From Miscanthus floridulus (Eukaryota; Streptophyta; Magnoliopsida; Poales; Poaceae), in NCBI RefSeq assembly GCF_019320115.1, contig NC_089581.1:15587100-15651099 (forward strand): a stretch of DNA of 64,000 bases, written 5' to 3'. This document shows positions 21,331-32,670 of this stretch, piece after piece. Position 1 is the stretch's first letter, and the number at the start of each line of letters is the position of its first letter. The notes beneath the pieces are model-generated. The model saw only the letters and a program-made list of their open reading frames with translations, ran no database searches and was not told the origin of the DNA. The translations under genes were made by a program, and so were the position numbers.

Positions 21331-23039
21331 TCATTCTTTCAGTTTCAGGAGGTCCACGAACTTCTTGAAGTTGTCATGCGACGACCCACCCTCGGCGATG
21401 GACCTGCACGCCGCGTCCCTGAGCGCGCTCACCCTCTCCCTGATCCCGTCGTCTCCGAGGACTCGCTCCAGTTTGCCGCTCAGCTCCTCCTTGGCCACGA
21501 CGCCGTCCGGCCCCGGCGCCACCGCCAAGCCGGTCCTCCACACGTTGCAGATGTAGCTCTCGTTCAGGAACTGGTCCGTGAAGTAGGGCCAGCACAGGAA
21601 CGGCACCGCGTTCCGCATCCCCTCCAGCGTCGAGTTCCACCCGCAGTGCGACACGAAGCACGCCACCGCACGGTGAGCCAGCACCTGTCCAGTGGAAGGA
21701 AGCACCCCACGGTGACGATATGCTGTGCAGGACGACGCTGCAAGTATGGCGTGGAACATATGTACCTGCTGCTGGGGGCACCAGCTCACGATCATGCCCC
21801 TGCCGCCGACACGGTCCCGGAACTCGTCGAGCCACGCTTTGCTGAGGCCAGCGGCGAAGTCGGGCCGCACCACCCACAAGAACGGCCGGCCAGCGAGCTC
21901 CAGCCCCAGCGCAAGCTCCTCGAACTGCCGCGGGTTGAACACGGTGAAGCTGCCGAACGCCACGTACACGACGGAGCGGTCGGCCTGCGCGTCGAGCCAC
22001 TCGAGGCACCCGGTGTCCTCCAGCAAGAACTGCCCCACCGGTCTCTGGAACTGACGGTCGGCGAGCAGGGGGCCGATGGGCATGACGTCGGGGTACAGCT
22101 TGAACGCCCCGGGTTCCGCGTCGCGGAACGAGTTGCACACGATGACCTCGGCGAGGTCTTTGGCCTCGTTGTTCCGGATGACGAGCTGGAATATGGCCGG
22201 TTGGCCTTCCGGCGCGCCGGCGTTGTCCCACGGTAGCTGCGACGTGTGGAGCGGTGGCATCCCCGGCGCGAACTGGAATGTCTCCTGCCGTTTTGGCCAG
22301 CCTGCACTTGTTCGAGAATCACCAATCAGAACGCAGGCCATCAGGCAAAGCAATTCACAGTTCTAAAAATATGATGCCAAAATTGGCCCTCAAAGAGAAT
22401 ATACTCGTCCTACGCTGACAATTCTACCGATGCGCATGACACATGACACATGACAGCAAAAGTATCTGTAAAAGTATATATACTTAGCATAGTGCTGACA
22501 AATGAGCAGCTACTCCTACGAGGGTTGTAGTATCTCAGTTGCAAACCTTTCTCGTCGATGAGGCCGTCCTGTATCATCTGAGGAATTCTCAACGTTGTGT
22601 CGAGGAAGGCAGCCGACCCGGGCCAGAAGGCGGCGGCCCTGATGCCGAGTTTCTTGGCGACCTCGAACGCCCACCCCATGGCCTCGTCGGCGATGAGCCA
22701 ACTGATCTTTTTGCCCCCGGACGCCTCAGTCCTACCCACAAGCTCCTCCAGGTATCCCGGCATGTGCCGCGACAGCCCGTCCACGAGCTTGCCGAGGTCC
22801 TTGCGGTCGTCGCCGTCGGCCAGTCCGTCTGGGACGGCCACCAGGTGGATGCCATCGACGTCGAGCGACCGGCCACTGCCGTCAGCCGGCATCGCGTCTA
22901 GTACGAGCGCGTGGTTGGCCTCGGTGTTGACGAATGTGACCTCGATGCCATTCTCGACCAGCCGGTGGGAGAGCTGCATCAGAGGGATGACGTGGCCCTG
23001 GGCAGGGAAGGGCAGGGCCAGGACGTGAGGTACCGCCAT
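21331..23039 (-). CDS. UDP-glycosyltransferase, UGT83A-like, three exons, complete
   Basis: Exons are 22547-23039, 21766-22301 and 21331-21684, joining in phase to 460 residues, the usual family length. The N-terminus MAVPHVLALPFPAQGHVIPL carries the catalytic His, and the Asp of WLIADEAMGW fits the catalytic dyad. The PSPG box spans exons 2 and 3: WCPQQQ|VLAHRAVACFVSHCGWNS through FLCWPYFTDQ, ending in the Gln that favours UDP-glucose. The likely role is cytosolic glucosylation of flavonoids, phenolics or monolignols. Intron 1 is 245 bp. Intron 2 (21685-21765) is 81 nt, in frame and without stops, so retaining it would insert 27 residues into the PSPG box; I treat it as an intron because the 47-kb paralogue splices at the same place. 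It is probably functional and is a tandem relative of the genes at 1 and 47236. Confidence 0.93.
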
Positions 23040-24056
23040 GGCAGGAGCTGGGAAGTCAGAAGCAAAACCAAGACGTGGATCGGCGTCTGAAACCTTGTGC
23101 TTGTGGTGATGATGGCGCGCGTCTCGGTTGTGACACGAGTACCACCGAGCTGAATGGATATGGAGTCACATGGAGGATTGGCGGCCGCTGCCTTAGCTAT
23201 AGCCAGATAATTTTATTTTTTTCAAAAAACAAACTTAGAAACAGAGCATTCAATATATCACATACTCCTTTAAAAAAAAGAGTATACAGGACTGAATTCT
23301 CTACTCTAAGACCTCTGTATGTCGTATATACCCATTCAGACGCATCCAAGTCCAACAAATATTTAGGGGATGCGCATTTTAGCATTTTGTTACACATTGC
23401 AGTCTGGGCAATTTTGGAAGTTCTTTTGTTTGCTGGGCAATCTGAAAAACACGTATTTGAGAACAAGTTAATCAAAGATCCAGTCGAAATCATCTGTCAT
23501 GCTTGTGTCCTCATGTGATGCGATGTTGGCATTAAATTCAGACTTAGAGAACCTTTGACCAAAGTAAATTTTGGCATTAAATTCAGACTTACTGGCCACA
23601 TGAAACAACCAAAATTCATATGATTATATAGTGAATGCTAAATATTTGACTCGTCCAAATTAACAACAAGGTTCACAACATTATTACACACATCAAACAA
23701 AGATAAGAGGAGCGAACCTCCACATTCATAACATTTTCCCAATAGAAGTCCCAAGTTTAGACAACACATTTGTTCAAAGACTAATTGAAAACCATATATA
23801 CACAACAGAGAGCCCTAACTATACTCTCTTTGATAGAGAGGACTTGTTGCATGGTCTTTCCTAAAGTAAGCTTTAAAATAATTGTACCAACACCAAAAGC
23901 ATGCGGATGAGATCTGTTTCGCATTAGTAAGGCTCCAGTACTACCGACCAGGGGCAGATCTAACGATTAGGGTGGTGGGGAAGCACCCCCAACCCCTCCT
24001 ATAAGTTGTGGCCACTGGACCACTACTAGAAGGACATGGAATGTCGAGAGGTTGAA
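23040..24056. other. Upstream region of the middle UGT gene; no gene seen
   Basis: AT-rich spacer. A 20-bp direct repeat (GGCATTAAATTCAGACTTA core) occurs at 23526-23546 and 23571-23591. No convincing TATA box was found close to the UGT start. Confidence 0.4.
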
Positions 24057-24061
24057 GACGG

Positions 24062-25290
24062 CGTTGACGGTCACTAACATCAATTATAAACCATCAACAT
24101 AATATGTATTTATACTTAATTCCATCACCAAACATAGGTATATTGGTTTAAACTAATAAATTCCACGAGTTTTGGTAAATCTATGTTTTCAACAGGGTTT
24201 ATCCAGAAAACCGCCAAGGGGGACCTATTCGTCAAATGAAATCGCGTAATTCCGCAGCATAACCGAAATGAGAAGACTCTAGAAGATTCTAGGAGGTTCT
24301 CCACCGAAGCGGAGCCCGAAACCCTGCATGTAGGCCGTCCGACCCCTAGAGTCCACCAGTCAGCCCCTCGTTGCTAAGTCGGTTCCCCACCGCCTCCTAG
24401 GTTGCATCTACGTCGTCCTTTAAGTCAGTTTGATCCAAGGGCACACGATTGACGCTCCGGCCTATATAAACAGCCCAGTACCCCCCCCTCCCTGAGCAGA
24501 TCCCTGAAACCCTAATTCATATCATGAGGATCAGAGCCAGCTATCAAGAGAAGATTAGTCCTCCATAGGATCTAGTCTTATAAATAGAAATAGTGAGATA
24601 GAGAGTGAGGGAAGAGTTTGGAGGAGGTGCTGGCCTATCGGTGCTCTCTCTACGGCTTGTACCTTGGCGGATTCAAGTTCTATCTGAGCTTGCTTCTGAG
24701 ATTTCTCTGGTAATCAACTTCTGCTTTAAGTAAGCATCTTGTTTATATTGTTCATCAGATTTATGACTCTTTTGAGTGCTTTATTCTCTACATAGGGGGA
24801 GTAAGGTATTAATCGTAAGTGTAAGCGTGGTGCTTAGACTTGGGTTTAATCGTGGATGCACCCTGCATTCCAGAAGGTGGTAGATCGCGTGAGTGACATA
24901 AGTTCTATATAGCCTGTACTATATAGCTTCGTTGATCCTTTGTAGTCCACCTCCCGTCTGTAGGCCCACGTAGGACGCGGTTGCACAGGAAAGCATCCTC
25001 TACTGGTCTTTCCCTAGTAATGTCCCCAGTTGGATAGTAGAAGACATAAGCTTACCCAAGTCAAAACTAGAGAACTTTAGTTATCCCCTCTACGCTCCTA
25101 TTTATTCTTAGCCTTGTTGCTACTCCTAATTAAGTTAAACCTTAACCTAGTCACTATCTCTTATTAAGTTAGACTGTTGTTAGTCTTACACGTTTCCCTG
25201 TGGATACGATACTTGGAATATTTCCGGATGAAAGCTACAGCGGTATCCGTGCACTTGTGGATTTATCTGTGCGCGTTAAATATACCAACA
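24062..25290 (+). repeat. 5' LTR of the Athila-like element
   Basis: 1229 bp. A TATA box (TATATAAA) lies at 24463-24470. It is clearly paired with 40804-45573, which is interrupted by a solo LTR. Confidence 0.88.
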
Positions 25291-25401
25291 AGCTTTCTTA
25301 CGCCATTGCCGAGGAAATAGTTGTTGAATTAACTACGACCTTGCCTTAGTTTTTTTATATTTTATCTTCTTTATTTTATTTTATTCTTTTCCTTTTTTAT
25401 T

Positions 25402-25608
25402 ATGGATTCCACACCTATCTATCAATACGTTGCACCTACAAGCATGTGCCTAGAACCAATGAAATCTTTAGAGCCTATCATAACCCCTGGCTATGAGCTT
25501 CGCTCGTGTTTCATAAAATTAATTTGGGATCAATCCTTCTTGGGAAAAGGCAACGAAAACCCATACTCACACATACAAGAGTTTGGACAAATTCTGGTTT
25601 GCACATAA
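25402..25608 (+). pseudogene. Gag N-terminal remnant of the Athila-like element
   Basis: A 68-residue frame contains TPGYELRSCFIKLIWDQSFL and NPYSHIQEFGQI. This fits the start of Athila-like gag, where a variant of ENPYxHLxEFE is conserved. It stops early, and the rest of gag-pol is absent before the nested Copia element at 25921. Confidence 0.55.
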
Positions 25609-25920
25609 TAAAAATAAGAAACAAACATGTTTAAGTTACACATTTACTTGATCCAACCTGATTAACTCAACATGTTTTCAAGCTTGTTCCTAGCACCACT
25701 TTCTTGATCTCATAGTTTTAACCAAATGAGCTAAAATATTGCACATCCTATCTCTAGAAGATGATAGTCATAATCATGTAAAGTTCGATACATTATGTAA
25801 AGATAGACAATTCTTTCATGGGTTAAGCAATTCAACCCTTTCTGCTAAATGAACTTAAATGCTACATTCATACTCAATCTTTTGATCTTATCACCCATGT
25901 TGTAATTGAACAAAACACAT

Positions 25921-27351
25921 TGTAAGGAAAATTGACGCTAGGCCCATTTACTTTGGATTTTGGTGTTTGATGACTAACACAACCAAATTGGACTAATGAA
26001 TTTGCAAGTGATTATTTTGTAGTCCAATAGGGTGCAAGACGTGACTTGGACGAAGGCGACATGATGATCCGATGATCAACACCATAAGCAAGACCCTAGA
26101 AGCACAAGAGAAGACCCAAGATATCAAGCAAAGTTCAAGCACGAAGATCACAAAGAAACGAGCTCACAGTCGTGATCGGACGCAGCACTTACAACGACCG
26201 GATGCTCTGATGAAGAGGCTCGGCAACAGCAGGCGTCAGATGTAGCGACCGGACGCTGAGTACCGAAAGTGATCGGACACACCGATGGCACCGTTTATCA
26301 TCTCGACAACACACTCAGTACTGACCGGACACTAGTGGCAAATCGACCGGACGTAGGAACATCAGCGTTCGATCGAGTACAGAGAGGTTCTAGAGCAGTG
26401 AAGTTGCGACCGGACACGTCTGGTGGCACGTGATCAGACACCATCAGCGTTCGATTAGTTGATCACGCACTCAACGGTTAGGACGACAACAGCATCCGGT
26501 CAATAGCAGAAAAGCGGGATTTCATCCCCAACGGCTACTTTCTCAGTGGGGCTTATAAATTGACCCCCCACCGGCCCTTTGAGTAGTGTGGAGCTGAGGA
26601 AACATACCAAGGGTGTTGACACACCATTTTAGTGATCTCCACTTGTATAGTGCTTAGTGATTCATTAGGTTATTAGCGTAGGTGCTTTGCAAAGTGCTTA
26701 GGTTGATTAGACCACCGCTTATGCGCTTGCTCTAGATTTAGGCCTAGTGTTTAGTGAGGTTTGTATACCTCTTATCACTTGGTGCTTGCGCGCACCATTG
26801 TTGTACATCGGAGGGGCTTGTAGTCTTGCGAGATCACACCAACCACGTTTGTGGTATGGCCGCCACCGTGTACCAGAGGAAACAAGGCCCGTGGCATTTT
26901 GGCTGAAAGCTTGATAGTGAAGACGGTGGGGAGCATCCAGGAGAGGCTTGCCTAAAGGCACGTCGGAGACCCACTTGCGCGTGGGGAAGCCCCGAGGTTA
27001 TCCACTGAGATACCCGACCAGGAGCTTGGCCCTTGCGAGGGATTCCTTGCGAGGGGCTCCAACGAGAACTAGGGGGAAGCTTGAACGCTTCTCGATACCT
27101 CGATAAAAATACCATAGTCATTTATGGGAGTTTGCATATCTCTATCTTACTCTTTAACTTCTGCATTTATATTGTTTGCATAACTCCTTTTGTGGTAGAG
27201 ATAGCAACACGCTAGCGAAGTCATAGTTGCACATTTAGATAGTTTATCTTTTGCATAAGTTTTGCTAAGGTTAGAAAAGGAGGTCATAGTTTAGAGTTAG
27301 AATTTTAAGTTGCCTAATTCACCCCCCTCTTAGGCGTCACAGTCCCCTACA
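25921..27351 (+). repeat. 5' LTR of the Copia element
   Basis: 1431 bp. TATAAAT is at 26554-26560. Many copies of GACCGGACGC-like words lie upstream of the TATA box (about 26170-26520). Confidence 0.9.
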
Positions 27352-27430
27352 AGTGGTATCAGAGCCGGTTGGCTCAATTTGGACCTTTGGCTTCACTGCC
27401 ATTGAACTGACGCTATTTAAAGTGGTTGGG

Positions 27431-29567
27431 ATGGATACCTCTAGGCCTCCGCACTTTGACGGCACTAACTTCCCTTACTATAAAGCTAGAATGGTTTATC
27501 GCCTTGAGGTGGTAGATTTGGGTGTTTGGAGAGTCACTCGTGATGGGATAAAACCCATTAAGAATCCCGATAAACCCACAAAGAGTGAAAAAAAGAAAAT
27601 CATTTCAATGCTAGAGCTAAAAATTGCTTGTTTGAATCTTTTAGCATGGATGTGTTTAACCAAGTGTTTACTTTAAATATGGCACATGAAATTTAGTTAA
27701 AACTCCAAGAGCTCCATGACAGCACAACTAATGTTCGTGAGCAAAAATATTGTCTAACTAAACAAAATTACGATTCCTTTAAAATGAATGATGATGAGCT
27801 TGTTCATGATATGTATTCTCGTTTGAATCTAATTATCAATGAGCTCTATTCAATAGGATTAACAAAGCTAGATGATGCAGACATCATGAGGAAGATCATC
27901 TCCGTGCTACCACAAAAGAAATATGCAAGCATCATCACCATCCTTCACAACATGGAGGACTTGAGCACCATGACCCCAGCCATAGTCATTGGCAAGATAG
28001 TGGCATTTGAAATGTCATGCAAGATGGGTAAAGAAGAAGCCTTTTCGTCAAGCAAAGGCAAAGCTCTCGCATGTAGTGAGAAAAAAGATGAAGGGCAAGC
28101 AAGTTGAGACAAGCTCAAGCTCAAGCTCCTCAAGTGAAGATGAAGAAGAAGATGATGATGAAGATTCAAGTGATGATGATCAATCTTTCTCCTCCACCTC
28201 CGACCTTGATGAAGAATCAATAAAACTTATCAACAAGGTGGAGAAGATGATCCAAAGGCTCAATGTTAGGGGTGTGTCCATCCAAATTCAAAATTTCATC
28301 TTCACAAATCAAAGAAATGAGCAAAGAAAGAAAGGATGCTATGGATGCGGTGAGTTAGGGCATTTTGTGGAAGTTTATCCAAATAAGCCCACACCCAAGA
28401 CAAAGAAGAAGGTGTGCAAGGAGAAAGCCCTCACATCAATAAGGTTATGGGATGATTCTTCAAGTGAAGAAGAAGACCATCACAAGAGGTGAGGGCACAA
28501 GCACTCATCATCAAGCACCTCACGTGTGTGCCTTATGGCACGAGGTAACAAAAAGTCTATCCCTAATGATAGTGACAATAATAGTGATAGTGATGATGAG
28601 CTGCCTTCTTATGATTAAATTGTGCAAGAAAATCTTAACTTTGCTAAAGTTTCCACTAGTCAAAAAAGAAGCTTGAAAAATTAAAAGAAAAACTAGATAG
28701 CTCACAACAAGCTTATGCTACTTTGCTTGAACAATATGAAACTTTTGCCAATCTTAATATGGAGCTATCAACTAAAATTGAGCAACTTGAGACTAGTGCA
28801 AACACAAATAATTGCACAATCAATGATGAGCAACTTGTAAAGAAAAAATGAAAAATTAAAGAAAAAGTTAGCTACAAGATGCTTATAAAAGTTTGCTTAC
28901 TAAAATGGAAACTATGTGCAAACATTGTGATAAGCTAACTAATAAAGTTGCTAATCTTGAAGCCATCGGTTCTACCCCCACGGTGGCACCTAAAAAGAAA
29001 AGTTCTATCTTTGACATGTCTAAAAAGGATGCCTCTACTTTTTGTAATGATTTATATTTAGACTCACCCTTGTGCAACCAAGTTTGTGTTGAGAAAGTTG
29101 TTGTAGATACATGCACACAAGAGGTTACAATGGAGAATGAGCAACTTAAGCAAGAAGTGGCTTGCCTCACCAAGGACTTGACTCAAGTGAAAGGTAAGAC
29201 GAAGCAAGCCTAACTTCATCAAGATAACACCATCAAGGGAGTGAAGAAGCTTGATGAAGGACAAACCTTGGTTTGTTACGTATGCCACAAGGAAGGCCAC
29301 GAGTCCTATGAGTGCAAGGTGAAGAATGGGGGAGGAGCAAAGAAGAAAGAGAAAAAGCAAACAAGCAAGCTCTCCAACACGTATGCCAACAAGGTGGACA
29401 AGAAGGCCTCCACACCTTATCTATTGAAGAAGAAGAAAAATGACAAGGTGGTGGTCATCAAGGTGAACAAGCAATTCAACAATGGGGTCAAACATTTTTG
29501 GGTGCCAATGGAAATCATTTCAAATATGAAGAGCACTAAGAAGGTTTGGATCCCGAAAGGGAAGTGA
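27431..29567 (+). pseudogene. SIRE-type gag with two zinc knuckles, frameshifted
   Basis: It starts MDTSRPPHFDGTNFPYYKAR. The homologous stretch DELVHDMYSRLNLIINELYS, ISVLPQKKYASI and the acidic Ser/Glu/Asp region continue in other frames, so at least two frameshifts are present. The first knuckle reads CYGCGELGHFVEVY, with Tyr for the last Cys. The second is intact, CYVCHKEGHESYEC near 29276-29317. It ends KKVWIPKGK. Gag would form the particle that packages the RNA. Without pol in this copy, any movement must have used enzymes from a relative. Confidence 0.8.
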
Positions 29568-30004
29568 GAAGTCCAATGGACTATGGGGGATTTGGAGACT
29601 TGGCAAAGTGTGGGTGTATTTCATAGGGTGTATCACATTGGATCATGTTAATTGCCAAGTGGGTTAGTGAATACTATGGACCCAAATTTTCTTTCCCATG
29701 TTAGGTAACTAGATTTAATTTACTATAAGTGGTATCTTTTAGCATCTAGTTCCTTTTCATGCCTAGGTTTGCATTTGCATGCTTATATCTTTTGTCATGC
29801 ATACACTAGGTAAATCATATGGTAGGCTTGCTCAGTTTCACTCTTCACCCTTGGAGCAAACCTACATGGTTTAAATTATTTAGAAGCATGGCACATAGCT
29901 TGTTTTATAATTGTTCATATAATATGTGTTAAAGTCCAAATTATAGATAATTTCTGCTGAATATCACCTTCGAAAATGATCCTCACATTCATGTGATGTC
30001 ATTT

Positions 30005-31256
30005 TCAAATGGTATGGTTGACTCTAAAATCAATGTGCATGTCTCCTACAAATATTCTATACTTGTGTGCACAAATTTAGGGGGAGGTTACTCTACAAGT
30101 TGGATGCTTTGAGACTAACACCTTTTCAAGATTATCATGTGTGTAGTAGTCTCATTGCAAGGAAAATGGAGTCCCCAGAGTTAAGCATCATACTTTATGG
30201 GGGATACACCCCCAGGTACCACAAGATGGTACATGGGCCGCACCATCCGAGGTGGCCCAGCCCGTAAGATCAAGGCGTGCATAGCAATATTATAAGTTGT
30301 ACCAGATATTGTAATTGTACCAAATTGGATACTTTAGTTGTAACCTTGTCCCTTTGGAGTATATAAGGAGGGGCAAGGGTCCCCCTAGAGGACAGATCAT
30401 CTAGATCATATAGATCATAACAGATCTCACCTCAATCAATATAGAATAATGAGACATAGGACGTAGGTATTACGCCAACACGGCGGCCGAACCTGTATAA
30501 ATCTTGTGTCTTGTGCCTCTGTAACCATCTGGTTCCTGATTACACACACCGTCTACCGATAATCTACCACCACGAGCACCCCCCTCGGTGGACTGCCGAC
30601 CATATTTTGTCGACAGTGGCGTGCTAGGTAGGGGTCCCCTTTAGGGGTTATCCCCTTTAGGGGTTGTGCATGCTGATCTTTCAGCGAGCCAGATGGCGAT
30701 TTTCTTCATCAACATCATCCACGACGACTGCTTCCCGAAGTAGACGTCCGTCAACAACAATTTCCATGACAACTCGGTGATATCTTCGCGTGTGACATCT
30801 TCGTGATGGAATCAATCTACTACTGTGACATCTTGGCGATGGACAATCTACGACATCCTTCAACAACGACCCACGATGACCTACAGCGGGGCTCGTTGTG
30901 CTTCCTGCGTCTACCGCACAGGCAGATCAGATCGGCATGTACCAACTCAAGAAGCGGCATACAACTCCCCGACCTCGCTAGCACCACATATGTCAAGGAA
31001 GGTCTCAGCCCATCACGGCAACACCACCTGATGGATTTTTGGGCAACGCCGTGTCGTCGAGATGCAAGCAAGGAAGATGTGGATTTGCATGTACACGTAC
31101 AAACCAGAAGCCCGTACAATCTACATGCCCATGCAAGGAGCGATGCATATTCATGTGATCTAAAAGCTAAGTCATGATTTTTCTTTTGGGTAAATATTTT
31201 TATGTATCTCTGGATATATGTACACTTGCCTTTTATTGCTAACAGCAGTGATGCAA
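30005..31256. repeat. 1252-bp direct repeat, copy 1
   Basis: It matches 35231-36482 over 1252 bp with a constant offset of 5226. I noticed a single difference (30213 A versus 35439 G). The unit includes about 190 bp of Copia interior, the whole small LTR (30198-30615) and about 640 bp of that element's interior. Confidence 0.92.
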
Positions 31257-31364
31257 TCATCGTCGTATATGGATATATGTGCATGTGTGTACATCCGCTG
31301 GAGCATTCAGAAGCAAGACGTCCACTCATGTCGAGCCATCGCCGAGCCACGTCGACCACGTCCC

Positions 31365-31490
31365 GAGTGGCTCTGCCGAGCTCCGACCACCAGACCACAT
31401 CCTGAGCAGCTCCGTCGAGCTCCGACCACCAGACCACGTCTCGAGCGGCTCCACCGAGCTCCGACCACCAGACCACCAGACCACGTCACA
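31365..31490. repeat. 39-bp tandem repeat, three copies
   Basis: Units share GAGCTCCGACCACCAGACCAC and follow one another with few changes. They lie in the non-coding interior of the small-LTR element. Confidence 0.75.
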
Positions 31491-32164
31491 ATGATGATCG
31501 CCATGAAGAACGGCGCTATGACAACCACGACCACCATCACAACTAGTCAAAAAGTACGAGGATTGGACAACTTTATCGCCATCAACCGGATTTCTATCCA
31601 AAGATAAGTACATTTCTAATATTTATATTTAATATAATTTTTCATTACGACGTTTCTCCACAAACGTCCTTGTCATGATTATTCTTCAAATAACGTTTGT
31701 CCATGTATACAATCTTAAATATAACATACAACTATACTTAATGCAAATCCTCGACCAGTCATGTTGACGCTCGATATCTCCAGAAAAGGCCCTATCTCTG
31801 GCTCCTCCCTACACGTGAACGAGCGTCTGCCCTCTACGTTATGGGTGGTCGGTAGCGGCTCTTTAGCGACGCTTTGTTCATCCTACACGTGCACGAGCTC
31901 CGCGCCCCGTGTTATGGTTAACGGGCTAGCTAGGGCTGGAGACTCAGCTACATACTAACTGGTCGGACAATTTATATTAAGTATAAACACAAACTTCACA
32001 TTAACACTGATGTTTACAAAGCACCAACTGCTTTATCACATCATGCTCATGACTGCTGAGCGTCATACGCTATTTCTTCACCGCTGATTTTTCTCTCCAT
32101 AATTTATTATTTTATATATCATGTACTGCCATTCTACATATTTATATTGCAGGAATTTTGAGCT

Positions 32165-32390
32165 ATGCTCGGGGACTTCGTCGCTCGCTTCTCGACCTAC
32201 GCTCGGGGACTGCCTTGATCACTCTCCGACCATAGCTCGGGGACTTCGTCACTCGCTCCTCGACCTATGCTCGGGGACTGCCTCGATCACTCTCCGACCA
32301 CAGCTTGGGGACTTCGTCGCTCGCTCCTCGACCTGTGCTCGGGGACTACCTCGACCACTCTCCGACTATGGCTTGGGGACTTTGCGTCTC
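32165..32390. repeat. 68-bp tandem repeat, over three copies
   Basis: Each unit contains GCTCGGGGACTTCGTC, CTCGCTCCTCGACC, GCTCGGGGACTGCC and CACTCTCCGACC. It lies in the interior of the small-LTR element. Similar CTCGGGGAC repeats recur in grass non-autonomous LTR elements. Confidence 0.8.
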
Positions 32391-32670
32391 GACTACATGC
32401 GACTGGCGACTCGCATACAGTTGGGGTATTTTTTTTCTCACTTAGACCTTGCTACAAGGCTCATACCTCGCCTTCCAGCAAGCTCAGGGACTACATCGGT
32501 ATGATGCACCTGCCGGTGCATCTCGTATCGCCTGTACGACGATTGGATTCTCAACTTAACTGGGAATTCTTTTTAGACCTTGGCACCACGTGCCTACGTC
32601 ACCTACTACCAGGCTCGGGGACTAAGTGGGCACACTTCACCTTGCGATGAATGTGTTTGTTTTTTGACCC

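Noticed and set aside
21256..22236. Long plus-strand open frame across the middle UGT gene
   Set aside because: GC-rich third positions keep the opposite strand open. The UGT reading on the minus strand explains the conservation and exon borders.
30820..31607. Overlapping frames with repeated WWSELGGA- or RAPTTRP-like peptides
   Set aside because: These come from the 39-bp tandem repeat read in several frames; not a protein gene.
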